Assembly: GCA_007132865.1 (NCBI GenBank)
Contig: SLNU01000014.1
Span: 1-8,134 of the forward strand
Direction of reading: 5' to 3'
From: Bacteroidales bacterium
GTDB lineage: Bacteria > Bacteroidota > Bacteroidia > Bacteroidales > UBA7960
DNA length: 8,134 nt
This document shows positions 1-6,444 of the stretch, piece after piece. The translations under genes and the position numbers were made by a program. Numbering within the stretch: position 1 is the first letter of the stretch; each line of letters starts with the position of its first letter. The notes under the pieces are model-generated. The model was not told where the DNA came from, searched no databases, and saw nothing but the letters and a program-made list of their open reading frames with translations.

Positions 1-896
1 CCGTAATCAAAGCAACGGCTGTCCCATGCCGTATGGTCACCTCTTGGTCCGTCGTGAAAAAACTGGTAAAGGGTTCCGTCATATCGGCTAATGCCCTCCA
101 CTTCGTTCTTTACTGCATGGGAGTGCACCAGGTCCATGATTATCCTGATCCCCCTTCCGTGGGCATCATCGATAAGCGCTTTCAGCTCGTCGGGTGTCCC
201 GAAACGGCTGGACGGGGCAAAGAAATTGCTGACATGGTAGCCGAAGGACCCGTAAAATGGGTGTTCCTGCACAGCCATCAGCTGTATCGTATTATAGCCC
301 GCTTTTTCAATATGGGGCAAAACCTTCAGCCTGAATTCCTCCCAGGTGCCAACCTTGTATTCTTCGGTTGCCATTCCCGGATGGGCTTCGTAGATCAGTG
401 GCGGCGAGGTGGTTTTCGGGCTTTTGTTTTTCCACTGGAATTCCTCCGGGGGGTCCCACACCTGGGCATTGAACACGAGGCTTTCCGGGTCCTGCACCAC
501 CCTGGTGGCCCATGCTGGGATGCGGTCGCCACCGCCCCCCTCCCAGTAAACATACAGCCTGTAAAGGTCTCCGTGCTTCAGGGTATCTGCCGGAAGCCGG
601 ATTTCCCAGCGTCCATTGCCGGTCGCCTCAAAAACAAAATCGTCTTGCAGGCTCCATTCAGAAAACCCGCCGACAAGGTAAATCTTAGTGGCTGCCGGGG
701 CCCATTCGCGCATGATCCAGTTTCCCTGGTCCCTGTGCAACCCGAAATACAGGTGTCCGTTTGAAAAATCAGACAGGGCCCCGCCTGGTCCGACCAGCTC
801 AGCCTCTTTGGAGAAAAATTTGCGGATCCTGCCCGCGATTGTCCGGGAGTAAGGTTCCAGCCAAGCATCCTTTTTGACAAAATCTGGCAGCAGCAT
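1..896 (-). CDS. glgB: 1,4-alpha-glucan (glycogen) branching enzyme, N-terminal part, cut by window edge
   Basis: Partial gene: 298 codons from the ATG at 896-894, still open at base 1. The enzyme cuts alpha-1,4 glucan and re-attaches the piece in alpha-1,6 linkage, building glycogen in the cytoplasm. The N-terminus (VKKDAWLEPY, residues 7-16) matches the start of this family. It is followed by a CBM48-like beta domain with REWAPAATKIYLVGGFSEW (about residues 63-81), then the GH13 barrel starting near LIYEAHPGM. GH13 region I reads DLVHSH (residues 255-260), followed by the EVEGISRYDGT, GPRGDH and WDSRCFDYG segments. These are typical of the eukaryote-like (GH13_8) type, not the E. coli DVVPGH-type. 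The frame stays open some 39 codons upstream of the ATG, but that stretch covers the promoter region and lacks family similarity, so the ATG is preferred. The catalytic Asp and Glu lie beyond the window. It is divergent from feoAB. Confidence 0.93.
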   Translation of the reverse strand, partial: MLLPDFVKKDAWLEPYSRTIAGRIRKFFSKEAELVGPGGALSDFSNGHLYFGLHRDQGNWIMREWAPAATKIYLVGGFSEWSLQDDFVFEATGNGRWEIRLPADTLKHGDLYRLYVYWEGGGGDRIPAWATRVVQDPESLVFNAQVWDPPEEFQWKNKSPKTTSPPLIYEAHPGMATEEYKVGTWEEFRLKVLPHIEKAGYNTIQLMAVQEHPFYGSFGYHVSNFFAPSSRFGTPDELKALIDDAHGRGIRIIMDLVHSHAVKNEVEGISRYDGTLYQFFHDGPRGDHTAWDSRCFDY

Positions 897-922
897 CCCG
901 AAAACTTTAAGTGGATAAAAAT

Positions 923-930
923 CAAACTTA
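923..930 (-). promoter_or_regulatory. Candidate Bacteroidota -7 box for glgB
   Basis: The minus strand reads TAAGTTTG, a full match to the Bacteroidota -7 consensus TAnnTTTG. It has a TTTC (3 of 4 of the -33 TTTG) at 953-950, 19 bases upstream. The implied start would leave a leader of roughly 20 bases before the glgB ATG at 896. This is pattern matching only in an AT-rich gap, where chance hits are common. Confidence 0.4.
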
Positions 931-959
931 GTAAAAATATCCCATTCCTGAAAAAAATA

Positions 960-967
960 TACCTTTG
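960..967 (+). promoter_or_regulatory. Candidate Bacteroidota -7 box for feoAB
   Basis: TACCTTTG fits TAnnTTTG exactly and lies 49 bases before the feoAB ATG. The predicted start of transcription falls near 973-976, giving a leader of about 40 bases. I see no good TTTG -33 element at the expected distance upstream, so the promoter may be weak, activator-dependent, or a chance match. Confidence 0.35.
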
Positions 968-973
968 CGGTAT

Positions 974-998
974 TTGTAATAAATCTGAATAAATACAA
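974..998 (+). promoter_or_regulatory. Imperfect dyad, possible metal-regulator operator of feoAB
   Basis: The half sites are TTGTAATAAAT (974-984) and AATAAATACAA (988-998) around a CTG centre. Eight of eleven positions pair as an inverted repeat, with the outer TTGTA/TACAA ends perfect. It begins where transcription from the 960-967 box would start, which is where a repressor would block initiation. feoAB genes are commonly repressed by Fur or DtxR-type proteins under iron sufficiency. The sequence is not a clear match to the E. coli Fur box, so the regulator is unknown. Confidence 0.35.
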
Positions 999-1016
999 CG
1001 GTTTTTTCCTGCTTCA

Positions 1017-3542
1017 ATGACTTTACATGACCTGCAGAACGGAGAATTCGGGATTATTCTCAAGGTGAAGGGAAGGGGTGCTTTCAGGCGCCGCATTATC
1101 GAAATGGGTTTTGTCGTGGGCAAGTCCGTGAAGGTGATCAAGAAGGCCCCCCTGCAGGACCCGATCGAATACAGCATCATGGGGTACAATGTATCCCTGC
1201 GCACAAGCGAGGCCCGCTTAATCGAAGTGATACCCATCGATGAGTTCAAGTCTTTGAAGACCAACTCATTTGACGGGGTTTTCTCCAGTGAATCTTTACG
1301 AAGTGCCCTGCCCCGTTCCAGCAAGGTCATACAGGTCGCCCTGGTGGGCAACCCCAACAGTGGCAAGACTACCTTTTTCAATCATGCCAGCGGCTCCCGC
1401 GAGCGTGTCGGGAACTACAGCGGGGTGACGGTCGACTCCAAAGAGGCCCGGTTCTTTCATGGTGGTTACCAGTTCAACATCACCGACCTTCCCGGGACCT
1501 ATTCCATTTCTGCGTATACCCCCGAAGAAGTTTTCGTTCAGAACCATATCTCGGAGAAACTGCCGGATGTCGTCATCAACGTGGTGGATGCCTCCAACCT
1601 GGAGCGCAACCTATACCTGACCACCCAGCTGATCGACATGGACATCCGGGTGATCATGGTGCTGAACATGCATGATGAGCTGGAGAAAAAGGGAGATGTA
1701 TTCGACCATGAGTCCTTCGGCCGCATGACCGGGATCCCCGTGATTCCGACCGTCAGCTCCAGGGGCAAAGGCGTCCGGGAGACCTTTTCAAAGGCCATCG
1801 AGGTATTCGAAGACCGCAACGAGGTGGTTCGCCACATCCATATCAATTACGGCGACATCGTGGAACAGTCTATCAGGGAGATACAGGACCTGATCAACCG
1901 GGAGGGAAACGAGCAGCTAACCGATCAGGTATCCACCCGGTTCCTGTCTATCCGCCTGCTTGAGAACGACCCGGAGGCCACCAAAAAGGTGATGGGCCTC
2001 TGTCATAACCACGAAGAGATCCTCTACCAGGCCAGACATGAAGCCACCCAGATAGAGAAGGAATTCGGGGACACTCCTGAAACCGTGATCACGGACCTGA
2101 AATATGGCTTCATTTCCGGTGCCCTGAAGGAAACCTACAAGCCGGCCGTGTCTGTGCGCAAACGGGCAAGCCAGGCCATAGACACCCTACTGACTGACCG
2201 GATCCTGGGATTCCCCTTCTTTCTGCTTTTTATGTGGATCATGTTTTCGGCCACCTTTTTTCTGGGTAGTTATCCGATGGAGTGGATCGAGACCGGGGTG
2301 GAAAGCCTGTCCGGATTCCTTGAGAGCCGCATGGCCCAGGGTCCGCTGAAAGACCTCCTCATCAACGGGGTGGTAAGCGGTGTCGGAGGTGTCGTTGTCT
2401 TCCTGCCGAACATCATGCTGCTGTTTTTCTTTATAAGCCTGATGGAGGACACCGGCTATATGTCACGGGCCGTATTCATCATGGACAGAATCATGCACCG
2501 GATCGGACTGCACGGGAAGTCTTTCATCCCCCTGCTGATGGGCTTTGGCTGCAACGTCCCCGCCATCATGGCGACACGCACCCTGACGAATCGCAACGAC
2601 CGCATGCTCACGATGCTGATCAATCCCTTTATGTCGTGCAGCGCCCGCCTGCCCATCTACGTTTTGTTCATTAGTGCCTTTTTTTCCGAATACCAGGGAA
2701 CCATGCTTTTCCTGATTTATGCGACCGGAGTCATGGTGGCCGTAGGCATGGCCATCTTGCTGAAAAAGACCCTTTTCCGTGCGGAAGAGGTGCCTTTTGT
2801 GATGGAACTCCCGCCCTACCGCCGCCCCACTACCCGCGCCATCACCATGCATATGTGGAGCAAGGCGGTACAATACCTCAGGAAGATCAGCGGCATCATC
2901 CTGGCGGCCTCCATCATCATCTGGGCCCTTGGCTACTTCCCCGCAGGTACGGCCTACACGGAGCAGCTGGCCATGGAACGGGCGTCCATAGAGGCCAGGT
3001 TTGAGCAGAAGGTATCAGTTTTGGATTCGGCCGACCGCCAGGCCCGGGAAAGCTTATCCGACGATAAAGAAAAAGCCCTCTGGCAGATGGAAAACGCCCT
3101 GATGACAGAAAGACAGGAGCAAAGCTATATCGGGAGGCTCGGGAAAGCCATACAGCCTGTCGTGGCCCCGCTTGGATTCGACTGGAAAATGACCGTCAGC
3201 ATCCTGTCGGGGGTGGCCGCCAAGGAGATTGTGGTCAGCACACTGGGGGTGCTCTACCATGCAGATGAATCTGTGCAGACCCAAAGCACCTCCCTGGTCG
3301 AGAGACTACAGGAGCAAACCCATGCGTCCGGACCCCGCAAGGGGGAGAAGGTGTTTAATCCCCTGGTTGCCCTGTCTTTCATGCTGTTCGTATTGCTGTA
3401 TTTTCCCTGTATCGGGGTGATCGCAGCCATCAGCCGGGAATCGGGACACTGGAAGTGGGGGCTTTTCACGGTGGCCTACACCACATTGACTGCATGGACC
3501 GTTGCATGGCTCGTTTACCAAACCGGACAGTTAATCCTTTAG
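1017..3542 (+). CDS. feoB: Fused FeoA-FeoB ferrous iron transporter
   Basis: Inner-membrane Fe(II) importer of 841 residues. Residues 1 to about 75 form a FeoA (SH3-like) domain with KGRGAFRRRIIEMGF and DPIEYSIMGYNVSLR. After a linker of some 30 residues comes the FeoB G domain: G1 GNPNSGKTT (111-119), G2 in GNYSGVTVD, G3 DLPG (157-160), G4 NMHD (217-220) and a G5-like SSRGKG. A helical GDI-like region follows. The membrane part starts near residue 394 and holds two Gate repeats, with GFGCNVPAI (Cys512), FMSCSARLPIY and VAAKEIVVSTLG (AAKE at 734-737). A charged, predicted helical insert (about 649-702) separates membrane segments. FeoA and FeoB are separate genes in E. coli; the fusion is usual in Bacteroidota. 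The ATG at 1017 places the FeoA domain at the very N-terminus. The stop is 4 bases before the next gene, so the two are co-transcribed. Confidence 0.97.
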   Translation: MTLHDLQNGEFGIILKVKGRGAFRRRIIEMGFVVGKSVKVIKKAPLQDPIEYSIMGYNVSLRTSEARLIEVIPIDEFKSLKTNSFDGVFSSESLRSALPRSSKVIQVALVGNPNSGKTTFFNHASGSRERVGNYSGVTVDSKEARFFHGGYQFNITDLPGTYSISAYTPEEVFVQNHISEKLPDVVINVVDASNLERNLYLTTQLIDMDIRVIMVLNMHDELEKKGDVFDHESFGRMTGIPVIPTVSSRGKGVRETFSKAIEVFEDRNEVVRHIHINYGDIVEQSIREIQDLINREGNEQLTDQVSTRFLSIRLLENDPEATKKVMGLCHNHEEILYQARHEATQIEKEFGDTPETVITDLKYGFISGALKETYKPAVSVRKRASQAIDTLLTDRILGFPFFLLFMWIMFSATFFLGSYPMEWIETGVESLSGFLESRMAQGPLKDLLINGVVSGVGGVVVFLPNIMLLFFFISLMEDTGYMSRAVFIMDRIMHRIGLHGKSFIPLLMGFGCNVPAIMATRTLTNRNDRMLTMLINPFMSCSARLPIYVLFISAFFSEYQGTMLFLIYATGVMVAVGMAILLKKTLFRAEEVPFVMELPPYRRPTTRAITMHMWSKAVQYLRKISGIILAASIIIWALGYFPAGTAYTEQLAMERASIEARFEQKVSVLDSADRQARESLSDDKEKALWQMENALMTERQEQSYIGRLGKAIQPVVAPLGFDWKMTVSILSGVAAKEIVVSTLGVLYHADESVQTQSTSLVERLQEQTHASGPRKGEKVFNPLVALSFMLFVLLYFPCIGVIAAISRESGHWKWGLFTVAYTTLTAWTVAWLVYQTGQLIL

Positions 3543-3546
3543 CAGC

Positions 3547-3762
3547 ATGGCACAATGGATCATCACCATATGCATTCTGGTAGCGGCCCTGGCTTACGCC
3601 CTGTATCGCATCCGCAGGTATTTCCGCAGGCGGGTGATGAAGTCTCAGGGCAAACCTGCTTTCTGTGAAGGCTGCCACAGCGATTGTGGCTCCTGCTCCA
3701 TGGTTCCCGGACCGGATCCTGAAAGGTCCGAAAACCCTGAAAAGTCCGTTGACAAAGAATAG
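3547..3762 (+). CDS. FeoB-associated Cys-rich membrane protein
   Basis: Small protein of 71 residues starting 4 bases after the feoAB stop. An N-terminal membrane segment (about residues 4-20, IITICILVAALAYALY) is followed by an Arg-rich stop-transfer stretch (RIRRYFRRR, 21-29). Then comes a four-cysteine motif C-x2-C-x3-C-x2-C (Cys40, 43, 47, 50), and finally a hydrophilic, Pro/Glu/Lys-rich tail. This layout and position match the family called FeoB-associated Cys-rich membrane protein (PF12669). Its exact role is not settled; a part in handling Fe(II) or stabilising FeoB is the usual suggestion. The positive cluster after the membrane segment predicts a cytoplasmic Cys motif. The tail is coded by an imperfect 18-bp repeat. 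Confidence 0.85.
   Translation: MAQWIITICILVAALAYALYRIRRYFRRRVMKSQGKPAFCEGCHSDCGSCSMVPGPDPERSENPEKSVDKE
3718..3753 (+). repeat. Imperfect 18-bp direct repeat in the tail of the Cys-rich protein
   Basis: Two adjacent 18-base units, 3718-3735 and 3736-3753, agree at 14 of 18 positions. Both start with CCTGAAA followed by RGTCCG. They encode PERSEN and PEKSVD, so the repeat keeps the reading frame. It may be an old slippage duplication at the end of a tail with few sequence constraints. Confidence 0.55.
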
Positions 3763-3785
3763 TCCCACAAGGCTTTCTTTTTCCC

Positions 3786-3793
3786 TATATTTA
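3786..3793 (+). promoter_or_regulatory. Weak candidate -7 box for recQ
   Basis: TATATTTA matches five of six fixed positions of TAnnTTTG. It lies 48 bases before the chosen recQ ATG. I see no TTTG at the -33 distance. If used, transcription would begin around 3800, at the edge of the tandem duplication. recQ may instead be read through from the feo operon, as no terminator is visible between them. Confidence 0.22.
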
Positions 3794-3798
3794 CCAAA

Positions 3799-3844
3799 CC
3801 AGACCCATACACAGGCAAATGCCAAACCCATACACAGGCAAATG
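3799..3844 (+). repeat. Perfectly adjacent 23-bp tandem duplication ending on the recQ start codon
   Basis: Units 3799-3821 and 3822-3844 differ only at their fourth base (G versus A). Each ends in ACAGGCAAATG, so each carries an ATG. The second ATG (3842-3844) is the recQ start. The first (3819-3821) lies 23 bases earlier in another frame and opens a 17-codon frame. The near identity points to a fairly recent slippage or misalignment event. Confidence 0.9.
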
Positions 3845-3872
3845 GAAATTAACCTCCAATCGGTACTTCTGA
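3819..3872 (+). other. 17-codon frame overlapping the recQ start (possible upstream ORF)
   Basis: ATG at 3819, created by the first copy of the tandem duplication, reads MPNPYTGKWKLTSNRYF and stops with TGA at 3870-3872, 28 bases inside recQ. The peptide resembles nothing I know. If ribosomes use this start, it could lower or couple recQ translation. It may equally be an inert by-product of the duplication. Confidence 0.25.
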
Positions 3873-5752
3873 AGCATTGGGGATTTTCTTCTTTTCGCCC
3901 CATGCAGGAAGACATCATCCAGTCTGTTCTTGCCGGCAGGGATACCCTGGCCCTGCTCCCCACCGGGGGTGGGAAATCCATCTGTTATCAGGTCCCCGCA
4001 CTGACCCGTGACGGACTGTGCATCGTGGTCACCCCGCTGGTGGCATTGATGAAAGACCAGGTACAGGCCCTGACCAACAAAGGCATCAAAGCGATTGGGG
4101 TCTATTACGGTTTAAGCAAGACGGAGATGGACATTGCCATCGACAATTGCGTGTATGGAGACACAAAGTTCCTATACCTGAGTCCGGAGCGGCTGACGAC
4201 GGACCTGCTAAGAAGCCGGATCGGAAAAATGAAGGTGAACCTGCTGGCCATAGACGAGGCCCACTGCATCTCCCAATGGGGATACGACTTCCGCCCCCCC
4301 TATCTGCGTATCGCGGAGATCCGGGAGTTTATTCCTGACACCCCGGTGCTTGCACTGACCGCCACAGCCACCAAAGAGGTGATCATCGACATACAGGAAA
4401 AGCTGCAGTTTCGAAACCAGCAGGTTTTTCAAAAGAGTTTTGAGCGAAAGAACCTCGCGTATATGGTGTTCAGGGAGGAAGACAAGCTCAACCGCCTGTT
4501 ACAGATCTGCAAGAAGCAAAAAGGGGTTGGGATCGTCTACGTAAGAAACCGGAAAAAAACCAGGGAAATTGCCGAATACCTTCAACTGAACGGTGTTTCG
4601 GCTGATTTTTACCATGCTGGGCTGACCAGCCTTGTGCGGGATGTAAAACAAAATGCCTGGATGAAGGAGCGGGCCCGGGTGATGGTGTCAACCAATGCCT
4701 TCGGCATGGGGATCGACAAGCCCAATGTTCGTTTTGTCGTGCATATGGACCTCCCCGAAAGCCCGGAGGCTTATTTCCAGGAAGCCGGAAGGGGGGGGCG
4801 CGACGGGAAAAAGTCATTCGCCGTTTTGCTTTACCACAAGGGCGACATCCTGGAGCTGGAAAAGGCCCACGAGCAAAGCTATCCGCCCGTGGAGTTCATC
4901 AAAAAGGTTTACAATAGCCTGGGTAATTACTACCAGCTGGCCCAGGGCAGCGGGAAAGACCTTAGCGCGGAATTCGACCTGGCTGAATTCTCCAGAAACT
5001 ACGAAATGAACCAGGCACTGGTATTCAGTGCCTTGAAATTTCTGGAAAAAGAAGGATACCTGGCATTGTCGGAAGCATTTGCGAACCCCTCAAGGGTCAT
5101 GGTAAGCCTCGACAAGGAGGGACTGTACCGATTCCAGGTCGCAAACCCGAAGTTCGATGCGTTTATCAAGTTGATGCTAAGGTCTTATCCCGGGATATTT
5201 TCCGGTTTTATCAAGGTCAATGAGCAGGAAATGGGTAAGCGGGCCGGACTGCCTGCAGACCAGGTGGAGAAAGTCCTGCATGACCTGCACCGGATGGGCG
5301 TATTGAATTATGAAAAGCAAAACCAGCGCCCGATGATCACCTGGCTGGAGGAACGCTTGTCATCCGGCAGCCTCCGCATATCAAGAGAAAATCACCATGA
5401 GCGCAAGGCCTTTGCCTGGAAACGCCTGAAGGCAATGATCGATTATGCGCAATCCGACAATCGTTGCAGGAGCCTGTCCCTGCTGGCCTATTTTGGAGAG
5501 ACAAGGGTCCAACGATGCGGGCAGTGCGACGTCTGCCTGGAGCGGAACCGACTGCAGCTGTCGGATTTTGAGTTTGATCAGCTGGAGGACATCATCCGCC
5601 GTTCCCTGACCGACTCACCCCTTCCCCTCAGGGACCTGATAGCCACCCTTCCGACAAACATTGACGAAGAAAAAGTGCTGATGGTGATACGCTGGCTGCG
5701 TGACATCGGACAAATCCGTGAGGAAGAGAATGGCGATCTGGTCTGGGGGTGA
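3842..5752 (+). CDS. recQ: RecQ-family ATP-dependent DNA helicase, variant with long insert before the zinc site
   Basis: 3'-to-5' DNA helicase of 636 residues, expected to act in recombination and replication-fork repair. Visible motifs: motif 0 around FRPMQ (Gln22), Walker A TGGGKS (41-46), DEAH (138-141) followed by the RecQ aromatic loop CISQWGYDFRP, motif III ALTATAT, motif V AFGMGIDKP (from 286), and motif VI QEAGRGGRDG (313-322). The RecQ zinc cysteines are Cys542, 559, 562 and 565. Between motif VI and the zinc site lie about 220 residues, against roughly 60 in E. coli RecQ. This region contains two winged-helix-like stretches (about 377-406 and 457-504). The last 70 residues could form another small winged helix; no HRDC domain is evident. 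The frame is open back to 3665, but that extension overlaps the Cys-rich gene and lacks RecQ similarity. MEINLQSVLLKHWGF is a natural RecQ N-terminus, so 3842 is chosen. Confidence 0.95.
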   Translation: MEINLQSVLLKHWGFSSFRPMQEDIIQSVLAGRDTLALLPTGGGKSICYQVPALTRDGLCIVVTPLVALMKDQVQALTNKGIKAIGVYYGLSKTEMDIAIDNCVYGDTKFLYLSPERLTTDLLRSRIGKMKVNLLAIDEAHCISQWGYDFRPPYLRIAEIREFIPDTPVLALTATATKEVIIDIQEKLQFRNQQVFQKSFERKNLAYMVFREEDKLNRLLQICKKQKGVGIVYVRNRKKTREIAEYLQLNGVSADFYHAGLTSLVRDVKQNAWMKERARVMVSTNAFGMGIDKPNVRFVVHMDLPESPEAYFQEAGRGGRDGKKSFAVLLYHKGDILELEKAHEQSYPPVEFIKKVYNSLGNYYQLAQGSGKDLSAEFDLAEFSRNYEMNQALVFSALKFLEKEGYLALSEAFANPSRVMVSLDKEGLYRFQVANPKFDAFIKLMLRSYPGIFSGFIKVNEQEMGKRAGLPADQVEKVLHDLHRMGVLNYEKQNQRPMITWLEERLSSGSLRISRENHHERKAFAWKRLKAMIDYAQSDNRCRSLSLLAYFGETRVQRCGQCDVCLERNRLQLSDFEFDQLEDIIRRSLTDSPLPLRDLIATLPTNIDEEKVLMVIRWLRDIGQIREEENGDLVWG

Positions 5753-5768
5753 TTCTTCTCGCTTTTTC

Positions 5769-6437
5769 CTAGGCTAAATCCCGGAACCTTGCCATTTCGG
5801 TCACGCCTCCTTTGACCTTGTCTCCAATACGCACCAGGACTTCTGAATCCAGGGGCATGTAGACATCCACTCTGGACCCAAACTTAATGAAGCCAAATTC
5901 GCTGCCCTGCCTGACTGAAATGTTTTCCTGCATGTAACAGACAATGCGCCGGGCAAGGAAGCCGGCAACCTGCCTGATCATCAGCGGATGCCCGTTGGCA
6001 GTTTCCATGGCGATGCTGGTGCGTTCATTCAGGGTACTGGATTTGGGATTGTAGGCAAGCAGGTATTTGCCGGCATGGTAGCGGAAATAGAGTATTTTCC
6101 CCGATGCCGGGTTTCTGTTCAGGTGTACATTTAAGGGAGACATAAAAATGGATACCTTCCGCATCGGTGCTTTGAAATATTCCTCTTCCAAGGTTTCTTC
6201 GATCACCACGATGCGTCCGTCTGCCGGACATACAATGGTGTTTTCATCCAGGGTAAGCTCCCGGCTGGGGGAGCGGAAAAACATCACCGTCCAAACAAGA
6301 AAAAGCAGCAGTGCCAGGTAGAAAAGTCCGTGCCAGGGCTTAAAGACGGGGAAAAGGAGATAAAAGCCTGCACCCAGCAAAGCAAGGATGATAAAAATGA
6401 TCAGGATGAGCCGGTGGCCTTCTTTGTGTATGGTCAT
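5769..6437 (-). CDS. psd: Phosphatidylserine decarboxylase, short membrane-anchored type
   Basis: Converts phosphatidylserine to phosphatidylethanolamine at the inner membrane, using a pyruvoyl group made by self-cleavage. The protein has 222 residues, as in the short Psd class (E. coli Psd is about 320). It has MTIHKEGHR at the N-terminus, two membrane segments (about 10-32 and 34-54), VCPADGRI with Asp73, NVHLNRNPASG with His105, and the cleavage site in KFGSRVD. Cleavage between Gly187 and Ser188 would give a beta chain of 187 residues and a pyruvoyl alpha chain of 35. The reading frame extends upstream into cdsA; the ATG at 6437-6435 is chosen because IHKEG is the usual family start and sits 7 bases after the cdsA stop. 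It is the last gene of its operon, ending 16 bases from the converging recQ stop. No pssA follows it. Confidence 0.93.
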   Translation of the reverse strand: MTIHKEGHRLILIIFIILALLGAGFYLLFPVFKPWHGLFYLALLLFLVWTVMFFRSPSRELTLDENTIVCPADGRIVVIEETLEEEYFKAPMRKVSIFMSPLNVHLNRNPASGKILYFRYHAGKYLLAYNPKSSTLNERTSIAMETANGHPLMIRQVAGFLARRIVCYMQENISVRQGSEFGFIKFGSRVDVYMPLDSEVLVRIGDKVKGGVTEMARFRDLA

Positions 6438-6444
6438 GGACGGA

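Noticed and set aside
33..764. Plus-strand 243-codon open frame opposite glgB
   Set aside because: The minus strand here encodes a clear branching enzyme throughout; the plus reading has no recognisable family pattern and is an antisense shadow.
578..1381. Minus-strand 267-codon frame across the glgB/feoAB gap
   Set aside because: It crosses the divergent promoter region and overlaps glgB out of frame and feoAB antisense. Its protein shows no coherent domain; both overlapped genes are well supported.
3708..3730. CGGACC/GGTCCG inverted repeat as a terminator after the feo genes
   Set aside because: Only six pairs with an 11-base loop, located inside the Cys-rich gene's coding sequence and not followed by a T run.
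3665..3841. 59-residue N-terminal extension of RecQ
   Set aside because: It overlaps the Cys-rich protein gene in another frame, has no RecQ-like sequence, and runs through the tandem duplication; the family N-terminus begins at 3842.
5753..5775. Bidirectional terminator between recQ and psd (CTTTTT next to the CCTAGG palindrome)
   Set aside because: The palindrome is only six bases with no stem beside the T run, so no hairpin terminator can be supported.
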